From CAZSLI01 sp964607705 (GTDB lineage: Bacteria; Actinomycetota; Coriobacteriia; Anaerosomatales; PHET01), in the NCBI GenBank assembly GCA_964607705.1, contig CAZSLI010000002.1, positions 62,001-126,000 on the forward strand: DNA of 64,000 nucleotides, in the 5' to 3' direction. Shown here one piece after another: positions 40,612-49,670 of the stretch. Each line of letters opens with the position of its first letter. Within the stretch, counting starts at the first letter, position 1. The position numbers and the translations under genes were made by a program. A model generated the notes under the pieces. The model was given only the letters and a program-made list of their open reading frames with translations. It was not told the DNA's origin and ran no database searches.

Positions 40612-41420
40612 TGGACATCACGGCCATAGACCGGTCGGCGACGTCGGGCCGCTCGGCATTGCACGAGGCCTCCCCGGCCGCGAAGCTCATCGCCTTCGCG
40701 CTCGTCCTGTCGGCGGTGATCGTCTCGTGGAACGTGCTCGTGCTGGCGGCGGTGGCGCTGGTGCTCGTTGCCGCGGCAGCCGCAAGCCGACTCGATCTAC
40801 GGCTGGCGCTCGGCCTCGCCGCCTACCCGGGACTGTTCGCGGCGGTGTTCGCGTTCGCCTCCGCGCCGAACTGGGGGATGGCGTGGGTGATCGTCCTCAA
40901 GGCGGTGACCGCCGCCCTGGCGGCCGTCGTGCTCGTACTCACCACCCCGTACCCGCAGGTCTTCGCACCGGTCCAGCGCATTCTGCCGGGTATCGCGGGC
41001 GACGCGCTGCTGGTCACCTACCGGACCTTCTTCCTCCTTGCCGAGCGCTTCTCGCACCTGCTCCGCTCGGTGCGCCTCCGGTCGGGCGGCGACGGTCGCC
41101 ACCAGTGGCTCAAGACGGCACGGGTGGTGTCCTCGGCATTGGGCAACCTCGTGCTCTACGCGTTCGACCTCGCTGAGCGCGACTACGACGTCATGTACCT
41201 GCGCGGCTACAGCGGGCGCCTCCGGGTGGCCTCCCACCACGGGAGCCGCCCCGCGCTCGATGCAGCAGTGATCGCCTTGGCCGCCGTCGCTGCGGTGACG
41301 TGCGCCGTCTGGCGCTTGGGATGGCAGTCGCTCAACCCTTACAGCTGGATTCCGACGGTGGTGGGGCTGCTCGCCCTCGCCGCCGCACTCGTGTGGAGGT
41401 GGACTCGTGGACAGGCGTGA
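40611..41420 (+). CDS. cbiQ: ECF transporter transmembrane (T) component
   Basis: The protein has 269 residues starting at a GTG that shares one base with the cbiM stop. Five or more membrane helices are present, and the two short Ala-Arg-Gly-type coupling motifs of EcfT/CbiQ proteins appear as SVRLRSGGDGRHQ and YLRGYSGRLRV. Early residues LHEASPAAKLIAFALVLSAVIVS are characteristic. It bridges the substrate component and the ATPase CbiO. Confidence 0.9.
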   Translation: MDITAIDRSATSGRSALHEASPAAKLIAFALVLSAVIVSWNVLVLAAVALVLVAAAAASRLDLRLALGLAAYPGLFAAVFAFASAPNWGMAWVIVLKAVTAALAAVVLVLTTPYPQVFAPVQRILPGIAGDALLVTYRTFFLLAERFSHLLRSVRLRSGGDGRHQWLKTARVVSSALGNLVLYAFDLAERDYDVMYLRGYSGRLRVASHHGSRPALDAAVIALAAVAAVTCAVWRLGWQSLNPYSWIPTVVGLLALAAALVWRWTRGQA

Positions 41421-42258
41421 CGGGCGCGACGAGATCGTAAGGGTCTCCTGCGTGAAGCACCGCTATGAGGACGGCGCGAGCGTTCACCTGTGCGGCCTCG
41501 ACTTCGTCGTGAAGCGAGGTGAACGCGTGGCGCTGCTCGGCCCCAACGGTGCGGGCAAGACGACGATGCTCTTCCACATCCTCGGCCTCCTGCGTGCCGA
41601 GGAGGGGCGCGTCCGCGTCTTCGGCGTCGACCCTGCCGAGGAGTGGGCGTCGATCAGGAAGCGCGTTGGGGTGGTACTGCAGAACGTCGACGAGCAGCTC
41701 ATCATGCCGACGGTCGCCGACGACGTCGCGTTCTCAGCACGGCAGTACGGACTCCCCGAGCCGGAGGTCGAGAGCAGGGTCGCCGCGACCTTGCAGGTGC
41801 TCGGCATCTCCGAGTTGGCGGACCGCGTCGCTCACAACCTGTCCGGCGGCGAGAAGCGCAAGGCGGCGATGGCGGGCGCGCTCGTGATGGAGCCCGAGCT
41901 GCTCGTGCTCGACGAGCCGTTCGAGGGACTCGACCCGTACTCGCGCGGACAGATGATCGACCTGCTCGACGTGCTGGCTCAGGGCGGCACCACCATCGTG
42001 ATGACGACGCACGACATCGACTCGGTGCCGGAGTTCGCCGACTACTGCTACGTACTGCGGCAAGGCGGAGAGATCGCATTGGAGGGCACGCCGGCCGACA
42101 TCTTCGCGTCAGCCGAGCTGATCGCGCAGAGCAACATCAAGCCGCCGGTGCTGGCAGCACTGTTCGCCCGGCTCCGCGCGCACGACCCCGAGGCTCCCGA
42201 TCCGGCGCTCACTATCGAGGCCGCAGCCGAGCGGCTGGCAGCCTGGCGGCGATCCTAG
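41407..42258 (+). CDS. cbiO: ECF transporter ATP-binding protein
   Basis: The protein has 283 residues. Walker A is LLGPNGAGKTTML, the Q-loop is VVLQNVDEQLIMPTV, the signature NLSGGEKRK, Walker B LLVLDEPFEGLD and the H-loop MTTHDID. The Q-loop sequence QNxDxQ is typical of CbiO/EcfA. It overlaps cbiQ by 14 bases and ends convergently against the flavodiiron gene with only 19 bases between. Confidence 0.95.
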   Translation: MDRRDGRDEIVRVSCVKHRYEDGASVHLCGLDFVVKRGERVALLGPNGAGKTTMLFHILGLLRAEEGRVRVFGVDPAEEWASIRKRVGVVLQNVDEQLIMPTVADDVAFSARQYGLPEPEVESRVAATLQVLGISELADRVAHNLSGGEKRKAAMAGALVMEPELLVLDEPFEGLDPYSRGQMIDLLDVLAQGGTTIVMTTHDIDSVPEFADYCYVLRQGGEIALEGTPADIFASAELIAQSNIKPPVLAALFARLRAHDPEAPDPALTIEAAAERLAAWRRS

Positions 42259-42277
42259 CCTCCGCCTTCGGCCGCGG

Positions 42278-43507
42278 CTACTCGGCGGGCGTCTCCTCGG
42301 CGGCGGGCATCTTGCCGCGCTCGAGCACGATCTCACCGAAGCGGCGGCCCCACGCTCGGGCAGCCTCGAGATCGTCGTGTGTCGGCGCGTACTTGCAGGT
42401 GAGGTCCGGCTCCGGCAGCTCCAGGCCCATGGCCTCCATCCTGCCGAGCATCTCTTTGGTGGCGCCGCTCGACCAGCCGTAACTGCCGAAGGCGCCGCCC
42501 ACCTTGTCCTTGGGCTTGAGTCCGCCCAAGTACTGCAGGTAACCGGCTACTCGATGCAGCATGCCGCGGTGCAGCGTGGGAGAACCCAGCAGCAGTGCGC
42601 GGGAGTCGAACACTTCTCGCGTGACCCTGGAGAACGGGCTGACCGCCAGATCGAAGAGATGGACGTCGACGCCGGTCTCGGTCGCGCCGTCCGCGATGGC
42701 GCGTGCCTGGAAGTCCGTCGATCCCCACATGGTGCTGTAGGCGATGACGAGCTTGTCGAAGGTGTCGCCGCTGGCATAGCGGTCGTAGGCGTCGATGACT
42801 GCCGGGACGTCGCGCTCGCGCCAGATGACGCCGTGGCTCGGAGCGATCGTGCGGCACACCCAGCCGCGCTCGACCACCTTGGCGACCGCCTTGGACACCG
42901 CCGTGCTCACCGGCATGAGGATGTTCGCGAAGTAGATCGCCAGCTCCTCGAAGGCGATCTCCAAACCGACCTCATCGGCAAAGCGTGCCGAGGACGCGAG
43001 GTGCTGGCCGAACGCGTCGTTGCACATGAGGGTGCAGCGCTCGGGACAGTAGGTGAACATCGAGTCGGGCCAGTGGACCATGGGCATGGGCAGGAACTCG
43101 AGTGTGATCCCGCCCAGATCGAGCCTGTCCGCCTCGCCCACCGCACTGACCTGCAGGTCGGTACCGTGGTACTCGGCGACGCCCTTGACTCCTCCCGCAC
43201 TCGCTACCACCTTGGCGTTGGGCATGGCCTCCATGCAGGCGCGCAGGCCGCCGTTGTGATCGGGCTCGACGTGGTTGACGACGATGTAGTCGATGCTGTC
43301 GAGCGAGACGAGCGTCCGCAGTCGCTCCAGCAGCTCGGGCACGAAGGGCAGCTTCACCGTGTCGACGAGTGCCGTCTTCTCGGCACCCTGGACCAGGTAT
43401 GCGTTGTACGTGGAGCCGCGCGAGACCTCGTATCCGTGGAAGTCACGCAGGTTCCAGTCGATGACGCCCACCCAGTGGATTCCGTCGGCGACGGGGACTG
43501 CACGCAT
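42278..43507 (-). CDS. Flavodiiron protein (A-type flavoprotein, FprA-like)
   Basis: The protein has 409 residues from the ATG at 43507, preceded by AAGGAGG at five bases; an ATG six codons upstream lacks a site. The N-terminal beta-lactamase-like domain carries the di-iron ligands NHVEPDHNGG (HxExDH), CNDAFGQH and PSHGVIW. The C-terminal flavodoxin domain opens with AYSTMWGSTD. Such proteins reduce O2 to water or NO to N2O in anaerobes. There is no rubredoxin domain or neighbouring rubredoxin gene, so the electron donor is not in the window. It probably protects the oxygen-sensitive formate dehydrogenase and hydrogenase systems. Confidence 0.93.
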   Translation of the reverse strand: MRAVPVADGIHWVGVIDWNLRDFHGYEVSRGSTYNAYLVQGAEKTALVDTVKLPFVPELLERLRTLVSLDSIDYIVVNHVEPDHNGGLRACMEAMPNAKVVASAGGVKGVAEYHGTDLQVSAVGEADRLDLGGITLEFLPMPMVHWPDSMFTYCPERCTLMCNDAFGQHLASSARFADEVGLEIAFEELAIYFANILMPVSTAVSKAVAKVVERGWVCRTIAPSHGVIWRERDVPAVIDAYDRYASGDTFDKLVIAYSTMWGSTDFQARAIADGATETGVDVHLFDLAVSPFSRVTREVFDSRALLLGSPTLHRGMLHRVAGYLQYLGGLKPKDKVGGAFGSYGWSSGATKEMLGRMEAMGLELPEPDLTCKYAPTHDDLEAARAWGRRFGEIVLERGKMPAAEETPAE

Positions 43508-43573
43508 CAGGGCCTCCTTCTTCATGGTCTCGCGGTACTTGGTGTCTACCCACTGCTCGTCAGCGGTCGGCGG

Positions 43574-44581
43574 TCAGCGCAGCGGCGTAAGTCCGAGGAC
43601 GTCGATCCACTCGTCGAGATGACGGTCGATCGTGCGCGTCTCGGCGTAGCGGCGTGCGGCGGCGCCCATGCTGACTCGCGCATCTTCGTCCTCGATGAGG
43701 CGGCGGATGTGCTTGATCCAGTCCTTGCCGGACCCGGCGAGCAGGCCGTTGTGCCCCGGACGCACCGACTGCTCGTACGGAAGCACTTTCGAGCCGATCA
43801 TGGGTATGCCGCAGATGCCGTACTCGATGAACTTGAGGTCGCTCTTGGCGCGGTTGAAGCGGTTGTCGATCAGCGGCGCGAGCGCGATGTCGAAGTTCAA
43901 CACCAGCTGCGCGTACTGTTCGATCTGGACCGGCTTCATCAGGAAGATCCGCTCGTGATGCTTGAATGGCAGATGCGCGGTGTCCGAGAACGCGAACTGC
44001 ACGTTGGGATAGCTGCCGAGGATCGTCTCGACGACGCCGGAGAGCATGGTGAGGTCCGGCGCATGGCTCGTACTGCCTGCCCAGCCGATCGTAAGCGGGC
44101 CTTCGTGCACGAGTTGCTTTGGTTCGGTCGGCCAGATCTCGCGCGGCAGGTGGTTCTTGATGACGCGCACGTTGCGGTTGATCGGCCTGATGATGTCGGC
44201 GAGATACTCCGTGGTGACCGTGACGATGTCCGCGGCCTTGACCACGTCGCGGGCGAAGTCGCCGGCTCCCGGCTTGTTGTAGTGCTCGAAGCCGGGATTG
44301 TCGGGATGGAGCGCCCATACGTCATCGTCCACATCGAGTACCACGAGCTTGCCGAGCGACTTCGCGTGATCCATCGCCTGAGCGGTGGGGTTGTCGACCC
44401 ACAGCCGGGTCGCGAAGACGTCGCAGCGAGCCACCTGCTCGGGCGTGGTGCGCTCGGTGAGGATCACGTCATAGCCGAGTTCTCGGAGGAGCACGCCCGG
44501 CACATGCGAGCGGTACCACGTGCTCGCCCAGAATGCCTGCGTCACGAACAGGACGCTGGTCCTGGCCTGCGTATCGGCCAC
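43574..44581 (-). CDS. Glycosyltransferase family 1-like (GT-B) protein
   Basis: The protein has 335 residues from the GTG at 44581 with GAGGAGG upstream. The Rossmann-like N-terminus (VLFVTQAFWASTWYRSHVPGVLL), the phrase LVVLDVDDDVWALHPDNPG, the inter-domain HLPREIWP and the C-terminal PLIDNRFNRAKSDLKFIEYGICGIPMIGSKVLPYEQSV are typical of GT-B family 1/4 enzymes, with the donor-binding E. The product shares motifs (CDDIW/DDDVW; A.G.P.I.SKV) with the gene at 45623, so the two are related. It is divergent from the next two and probably decorates a surface glycan or protein; the substrate is unknown. Confidence 0.82.
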   Translation of the reverse strand: MADTQARTSVLFVTQAFWASTWYRSHVPGVLLRELGYDVILTERTTPEQVARCDVFATRLWVDNPTAQAMDHAKSLGKLVVLDVDDDVWALHPDNPGFEHYNKPGAGDFARDVVKAADIVTVTTEYLADIIRPINRNVRVIKNHLPREIWPTEPKQLVHEGPLTIGWAGSTSHAPDLTMLSGVVETILGSYPNVQFAFSDTAHLPFKHHERIFLMKPVQIEQYAQLVLNFDIALAPLIDNRFNRAKSDLKFIEYGICGIPMIGSKVLPYEQSVRPGHNGLLAGSGKDWIKHIRRLIEDEDARVSMGAAARRYAETRTIDRHLDEWIDVLGLTPLR

Positions 44582-44773
44582 GGGGATCCTCCTCTCGGAC
44601 GTCGCTTCGCTCTTCCGGCCGGCCCTGCAAGGTCGGCAGGGGCAGCGCTTCAATCCTGCCCGTCATGCAGCTCGGCTGCAAGCACTGCGGCCCTGCCGGC
44701 GCAGTGAGCGCGCCGTCCGGTACCAGTTCGTGCTAGATTCGCGAGCGAACCACTTGGTTTGCTTGGGGGCAAC

Positions 44774-45613
44774 GTGGGATCAGCAACCGCACGGGCGCAT
44801 GTCGAGCACGTCGAGCCGTGGGCCGACGCCGATGGGATGCGCCCCTACGTCATCTGGGCACCGCCGTTCGTTCAGAGCAGCGCGGGGGTCAGGGCGCTCT
44901 ACGTGCTCTGCGAGAAACTCAGGGAGGCCGGCCGCACGGCGGCCATGGAACTCCTCGGCAACGGGATGCCTTGGTACCGTGGATGGTTCGAAGTGCCGCT
45001 CAACGTTGGGTACGCACCCAGCGAGTTCACACGGGAGCAGTACGAGAACGCCATCCACGTCTACCCGGAGGCCGACTTCGGAAGTCCGCCCGATCCCCGA
45101 CGGTGCAATGTCCGGTGGATACTCAACACGCCGGGCCACCTGCCGAACCCTGGTTCCCGCACCACCTTCGACGAAGAACTCCTCTTCCCCTGGAGCAAGC
45201 AGTTCCTCCCCGAGGCGCCCGACGAGATGCTGCTTCAGGTCTCGACCATCGAGTATGGACTCTTCAGTGAGGACCCATCGGTGAAGAAGTTCATCGACGC
45301 CTACTACGTGGGCAAGGGCCGGTTCCGTACGGAGGTGGAGGGCGACCACTTCGGGCTCGTGGAGATCACCGCCGAGTGGCCTTGCACGCGCGAGGACGTC
45401 GCCACGCTCCTTCGCAAGACGCGCACCCTCTACACCTACGACGACACGACGCAGCTCAACGAGGAGGCCGCCCTCTGCGGCTGCCGGGTCGTGCTGCTCC
45501 CGGACGAGAAGGAGCTCGACACTGAGTGGCTGCGAACCTGGCACGCTCACTCCGACGAAGAACGGGAGCAGCTTGAGAACTTCATCCGCATCACCCAGTC
45601 GTACTTCCGGTGA
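44774..45613 (+). CDS. Glycosyltransferase-like protein
   Basis: About 279 residues. The N-terminus (RPYVIWAPPFVQSSAGVRALYVLCEKLREAG) and the stretch RCNVRWILNTPGHLPNPGS look like GT-B type enzymes or the N-domain of polysaccharide glycosyltransferases; LYTYDDTTQLNEEAALCGCRVVLLPDE resembles the nucleotide-sugar-binding end (E-x-x-L-x-G). The start is uncertain: a GTG at 44774 after GGGGGC is my choice, with a TTG at 44759 and an ATG at 44837 as alternatives. It is nine bases ahead of the next glycosyltransferase gene. Function is inferred at family level only. Confidence 0.7.
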   Translation: MGSATARAHVEHVEPWADADGMRPYVIWAPPFVQSSAGVRALYVLCEKLREAGRTAAMELLGNGMPWYRGWFEVPLNVGYAPSEFTREQYENAIHVYPEADFGSPPDPRRCNVRWILNTPGHLPNPGSRTTFDEELLFPWSKQFLPEAPDEMLLQVSTIEYGLFSEDPSVKKFIDAYYVGKGRFRTEVEGDHFGLVEITAEWPCTREDVATLLRKTRTLYTYDDTTQLNEEAALCGCRVVLLPDEKELDTEWLRTWHAHSDEEREQLENFIRITQSYFR

Positions 45614-45622
45614 GGCCAAGCG

Positions 45623-46633
45623 GTGAACGTCCTCTTCTACGTCGACGAGCCTGCGGTTCACGCATGGTGTCGCGCCTACATCCCCGCGACCGAGATCTCC
45701 CGCCAAGGACACCACGCGCTCGTGGAGAGCAACCTCGTGGACGCGATCATGGAATGGTGCGACGTCCTCGTGGTACTGGGCGGCTACGAGCAGCTTGCGA
45801 TGCCTGCGGTGCAGTACGCGAACAGCATCGGCAAGCTGACGGTCTGTGACCTGTGCGACGACATCTGGCGTCCTCATGCCGAGAACCCACGCACCGCCGT
45901 GTGGCTCCAGCAGGGCATGCGCGAGCAGGCCGAGGCGATTCTCGGTAGCTGCGATCTCGTGACGACGGGTCGTGCCTGCCTGCTCCCGAGCCTGAAGCGG
46001 CTCAACCGCCGCGTCACGCACATCCCCGACGCGCTGCCCGACGAGTTGTGGCCGTTCGAACGCGTCGAGCCGGAAGGTCGCGTGGTTGTCGGATGGTCGC
46101 ACCGCGACCCGTCGAAGGCCGACGCGAGCCTCATCGAGCAGACGATCTCGCGGCTCATGTTCGAACGGCCCCGGTTCGAGTTCCGGACGTATGGACCGAG
46201 CATGCCGGCCTTCGCGATGGGCGTGTCCGACGACGAGCTCATGCTCCGCGCGCGGACGCGGGCCGTCTCGCCCGCCTCCGACATGGCGAGCCACGTGGCG
46301 ACCCTCTCGGGTTTCCATGTCGGCCTCGCGCCGTGCGGCGACACGGCCTACGAGCGTGGCCTCTCCGACGCACCCATTCTCGAGTATGCGGCGGCGGGCG
46401 TGCCGTGCGTCGCGTCGAAGGTGGACGGGTACGCGGATGCTCCGGCCCTCCTGGCCGGCAACGCGAAGGACTGGCTGCGTATCACCCGACGACTCATCGA
46501 CGATGCCGACTACCGCCAGGACGCCGCCGAGAAGGCGCTGGCAGGCGCCCGCAGGCGCGTGGTGAGCAAGTCCGAGTGGGTGCGCTCGCTCGAGACGGCG
46601 GCGCGGGAGAAGGGCACGACCCGCGTCCGCTGA
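45623..46633 (+). CDS. Glycosyltransferase family 1-like (GT-B) protein
   Basis: The protein has 336 residues, starting at the GTG at 45623. Features are NVLFYVDEPAVHAWCRAYIPATEIS at the N-terminus, LTVCDLCDDIWRPHAENP, IPDALPDELWPFERV, VVVGWSHRDPSKAD and the C-terminal GLSDAPILEYAAAGVPCVASKVDGYADAP, with the acidic donor-binding residue. It is a paralog of the gene at 43574-44581. It follows the previous gene by nine bases and forms a two-gene unit. Confidence 0.83.
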   Translation: MNVLFYVDEPAVHAWCRAYIPATEISRQGHHALVESNLVDAIMEWCDVLVVLGGYEQLAMPAVQYANSIGKLTVCDLCDDIWRPHAENPRTAVWLQQGMREQAEAILGSCDLVTTGRACLLPSLKRLNRRVTHIPDALPDELWPFERVEPEGRVVVGWSHRDPSKADASLIEQTISRLMFERPRFEFRTYGPSMPAFAMGVSDDELMLRARTRAVSPASDMASHVATLSGFHVGLAPCGDTAYERGLSDAPILEYAAAGVPCVASKVDGYADAPALLAGNAKDWLRITRRLIDDADYRQDAAEKALAGARRRVVSKSEWVRSLETAAREKGTTRVR

Positions 46634-46657
46634 GACGTCTTGGCGCCCGCGGACTCC

Positions 46658-47665
46658 TTAGCTGGCGCGCTTGATGAAGAAGTCGGCCATCGACAGCAGA
46701 AGGTCGCGCGCCTTGCTCTTGGGAAGCGCGGCCTCGAGCTCGATCTTCGCACTCACGACGAGGTCGCGCGCGTATGAATTCGCGTAGTCGATGGAGCCCG
46801 CAGCCTGCATGAGCGCAACGGCCTCGCCGAGGACCGCGGTGTCGGCGTCATGCGCCGAGAGGATCTCGAGCAGCCGATCGCGATCGGGCGAGTTGTGCAG
46901 CGCGTGGACCGCCACGAGGGTGCGCTTTCCCTCGGTGATGTCGCTGCGGAAGTCCTTCTTCGTCGCTTCCTTGGTGCCGACGAGGTTGAGTACGTCGTCT
47001 TGGATCTGGAATGCGAGGCCGGCCGCCATGCCGAAGCTGCGCAGGACGGCGATCTGCTCCTCGGAACCCTTGCCGATGATCGCCCCGACAGCGAGCGGGA
47101 CGGCGCCGGAGTAGAAGGCCGTCTTATGGTTGGCCATCAGGAGGTAGTCGTCGACCGTGAGGTCGAAACGGTCATCGCGAGCCCACCCGATGTCGAGCGC
47201 CTGGCCCTCGATCGTGCGGGTCGTCATGTCCACGAGCTCCTTGAGCACGCGGAGCTTCGTCGCGTCATCCAGGCCCGGGTCGTCGACGACGGTACCGGTC
47301 ACGAGCGACAGGGCGAGGTCGCCGGCGTTGATCGCGAGCCCCTCCCCCTCGGCGATGTGAAGGCAGGGCTCGCCTCGGCGGGTCTGTGAGGCGTCCTCGA
47401 TGTCGTCGTGGATCAGCGCGGCCGTGTGGAAGTGCTCGATGGCGGCCGCCGAGGGCCATGCGAGTTTCGCGTCGCCACCGACTGCCTCGCATGCGAGCAG
47501 GCAGATCAGCGGCCGGTGACGCTTCCCGGCGTTGCGCGTGTACTGCGCGAGCGGACCGTAGAGGTAGCGGCGCATGTCCTCGTGAGTGCCGTCTTTGAAG
47601 AAGCCGGCGAGATACTCGTCGAACTTCTTCGCATTACGGGTGAGATAGAGCTCGAAACCGGTCAT
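46658..47665 (-). CDS. Polyprenyl diphosphate synthase
   Basis: The protein has 335 residues from the ATG at 47665 after GGAGGGG. The two Asp-rich motifs that bind prenyl diphosphate through Mg2+ are FHTAALIHDDIEDASQTRRG (DDxxD) and FQIQDDVLNLVG (DDxxN). Others: GKRHRPLICLLACEAVGG and KTAFYSGAVPLAVGA. It makes a long-chain isoprenyl diphosphate, probably for the side chain of menaquinone, the membrane carrier needed by the cytochrome b. Chain length cannot be read by eye. Confidence 0.92.
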   Translation of the reverse strand: MTGFELYLTRNAKKFDEYLAGFFKDGTHEDMRRYLYGPLAQYTRNAGKRHRPLICLLACEAVGGDAKLAWPSAAAIEHFHTAALIHDDIEDASQTRRGEPCLHIAEGEGLAINAGDLALSLVTGTVVDDPGLDDATKLRVLKELVDMTTRTIEGQALDIGWARDDRFDLTVDDYLLMANHKTAFYSGAVPLAVGAIIGKGSEEQIAVLRSFGMAAGLAFQIQDDVLNLVGTKEATKKDFRSDITEGKRTLVAVHALHNSPDRDRLLEILSAHDADTAVLGEAVALMQAAGSIDYANSYARDLVVSAKIELEAALPKSKARDLLLSMADFFIKRAS

Positions 47666-47760
47666 GCCCCTCCGTTCGCCGCGGCGTGTCCTATACCCTG
47701 CCGCGTGTTGTGAGGGCATAGGCCGGGCGTTGTTGGCGCGTATCGTACCAAAAGGTCTGC

Positions 47761-48123
47761 TCAGACCGAGGGCCAGAGCAAGGTGTAGGCGTAGATCGTG
47801 CCGAGTCCATACACGAGCAGGAAGGCGACATGCTTGCCTATGAGCGCCGGCCGCTTGGTGGGCATCTCCTCGGCAGGCACCCCCGTGCGCCAATACGCGA
47901 GGCGCAGGCCGCCCGTCACGGCGATCACCACCAACGCCGCGAGCATGAGCCTGAACATCATGAGCGCAACGTCGGCGAGAACCTGCCATGCCTCGACGGC
48001 GCCGGCCATCTCGGGCTGATAGCCATGCAGTACCCACAGCACCAGGAGGCACGCTGCCCACAGGCCGGTGCCGATGTCGTGCAGCCAGTTGTTCGCGTGC
48101 CGCACCCACGGATTAGCGAGCAT
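47761..48123 (-). CDS. Four-helix membrane protein, unknown function
   Basis: The protein has 120 residues from the ATG at 48123, inside the last bases of the fetB-like gene (11-base overlap), with AAGGGA upstream. About four membrane helices are seen (TGLWAACLLVLWVL, ALMMFRLMLAALVVIAVTGG, HVAFLLVYGLGTIYAY) and two His positioned near the membrane (NNWLHDIG, LIGKHVAF) that could bind a heme or metal, in the manner of CopD-type proteins. The overlap ties it to the transporter genes. I cannot give it a family name with confidence. Confidence 0.7.
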   Translation of the reverse strand: MLANPWVRHANNWLHDIGTGLWAACLLVLWVLHGYQPEMAGAVEAWQVLADVALMMFRLMLAALVVIAVTGGLRLAYWRTGVPAEEMPTKRPALIGKHVAFLLVYGLGTIYAYTLLWPSV

Positions 48124-48925
48124 CGGATCGGAATCCCTTCTCGAGGAACGTTCCATCGGCGGTGAAACGGCGCTTGTAGGTGAGCAGGAGCGCAACCACG
48201 GAGCCGAGCGCCGTCGCCGCGGCTACCATCAGCATGACGACGATCTGATAGCCCGTGGCCGCGACGGGGTCGGCTCCCGCGAGGATCTGCCCGGCCATCA
48301 TGCCGGGGATGAAGACGATGCCCACGGCGGCCATCGAGTTGATGGTCGGGATGAGGCCGGCGCGCAGGGCGTCGCGTACCGACGGGTACGCCGCTTCCCA
48401 CGGCGTAGCGCCCAACGCCGTGAACGCGAGCACCTCCTCGGCACGCGAATCGAGGTCCGAGAACAGCCGCTCGAGCGCGAGCGCGATCCCCGTCATCGAA
48501 TTGCCGAGCACCATGCCCGCGATCGGGATGACGTAGCGCGGCTGGTACCACGGCTCGACCTGCACGATGAGGCCGGTCACCGCGAAGGTCACGGTGAAGC
48601 CGGTCAGCAACATCGCGAACGCCGAGGACGTGAAGATGCCGGGCGGCGCGTCGGGGCTTCGGCGAAGGACGATGCGTGCGGCCACGAGGACCATGAGAAG
48701 CAGCAGCCCCATGACGAGCCAGGGCGAGTCGATGCCGAAGACCCACCGCAGCACGAATCCAAGGGCGATGAGCTGCGCGTAGGTGCGCACGGTCGCGATG
48801 GCGAGATCCTTGGTGATCCCAAGAGACAGCCGCATTGAAAGCACGCCGACGAAGATGACGAACCCGGTAGCCAGCAGCAGCTGTGGCCAGCCGATGACGA
48901 CGACGCCGCCCGCGGAGTCGGTCAT
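48113..48925 (-). CDS. fetB: FetB-type ABC transporter permease (UPF0014)
   Basis: The protein has 270 residues and about seven helices. Markers of the FetB/UPF0014 family are RLSLGITKDLAIATVRTYAQLIALGFVL, VIPIAGMVLGNSMTGIALALERL, EEVLAFTALGATPWEA and SMAAVGIVFIPGMMAGQILAGADP. In E. coli FetAB exports iron and raises oxidative-stress tolerance. The gene overlaps the ATPase by four bases (ATGA). Confidence 0.9.
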   Translation of the reverse strand: MTDSAGGVVVIGWPQLLLATGFVIFVGVLSMRLSLGITKDLAIATVRTYAQLIALGFVLRWVFGIDSPWLVMGLLLLMVLVAARIVLRRSPDAPPGIFTSSAFAMLLTGFTVTFAVTGLIVQVEPWYQPRYVIPIAGMVLGNSMTGIALALERLFSDLDSRAEEVLAFTALGATPWEAAYPSVRDALRAGLIPTINSMAAVGIVFIPGMMAGQILAGADPVAATGYQIVVMLMVAAATALGSVVALLLTYKRRFTADGTFLEKGFRSDAR

Positions 48926-49641
48926 CGGCTCACCTGCTCGAGACGGCCGTCCTGCATCCTGAAGCGGCGGCTCGCAAGGCCGTCATCAGCCCGATGGCGC
49001 ACGCGGATGACGCCCGGCGGTCCACCGGCGACCCTCGAGCCGCCTTCCCCCGCCGCGAATCTGACGACGGCGGCGGACAGCTTGGCGGCGCTGTCATCGT
49101 CCAGGGCCGCGTCGGCCTCGTCCAGCAACAGCACACGCGGGCACGAGAGCCAGACGCGAGCGAAGGCGAGCCGGGTCTGCTGGCCCACTGACAGCCGCGC
49201 GGCGTCACGATCGAGCGCGACGTCCTCAAGTGATAGCGCGTCGAGTGACGCCCGCAGGTCATCGGCCGATGGTCGGACACCCGAGGAGCGCACCTTGAAG
49301 CGCCACGGCAGCTCGAGGTTGTCGCGCACGGTGCCCTCGACGATGGCGGCCTTCTGAGGCAGCAGGGTCACGCGCGCACGCCAGTCGTGCGGGGAGATGT
49401 CCTCGGCAGGTGTGCCTTCGAGCACGAGGCGGCCCTTGGCGCTGGGGAGCAAGCGGGCGAGGGCGCGCACCAGCGTGGACTTGCCGGCTCCGCTCGGCCC
49501 TACGATGTCGACGATCTCGCCCGCGGACAGCGTGAGACTCACGCCGTCGAGAACGCGGACATCGCCCGCGTCACCGCCGAGCACGGCGGTCAGATCGCGG
49601 GCCTCGAGAAGCGATGTCGCATCGGTCGGCACTCCGACCAT
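48922..49641 (-). CDS. fetA: FetA-type ABC transporter ATP-binding protein
   Basis: The protein has 239 residues. Walker A is IVGPSGAGKSTLV, the Q-loop LLPQKAAI, the signature LSVGQQTRLA (LSGGQ variant typical of FetA) and Walker B VLLLDEADAALD. The last 50 residues are unusual: where FetA has an S/THD switch, this protein reads VIRVRHRADDGLASRRF, so the H-loop is displaced or altered. It pairs with the FetB permease, probably for iron or other metal efflux. Confidence 0.85.
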   Translation of the reverse strand: MVGVPTDATSLLEARDLTAVLGGDAGDVRVLDGVSLTLSAGEIVDIVGPSGAGKSTLVRALARLLPSAKGRLVLEGTPAEDISPHDWRARVTLLPQKAAIVEGTVRDNLELPWRFKVRSSGVRPSADDLRASLDALSLEDVALDRDAARLSVGQQTRLAFARVWLSCPRVLLLDEADAALDDDSAAKLSAAVVRFAAGEGGSRVAGGPPGVIRVRHRADDGLASRRFRMQDGRLEQVSR

Positions 49642-49670
49642 GCTACCCGAGGCCGCGATCCTCCGCAGTC

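Noticed and set aside
42240..42285. Small inverted repeat between cbiO and the flavodiiron gene as a two-way terminator
   Set aside because: The pairing is short and imperfect and there is no T-run on either side.
44780..46318. 512-residue frame opposite the two plus-strand glycosyltransferases
   Set aside because: It is the antisense of two genes that have clear glycosyltransferase motifs; its own sequence is His/Arg/Leu-rich with no domain.
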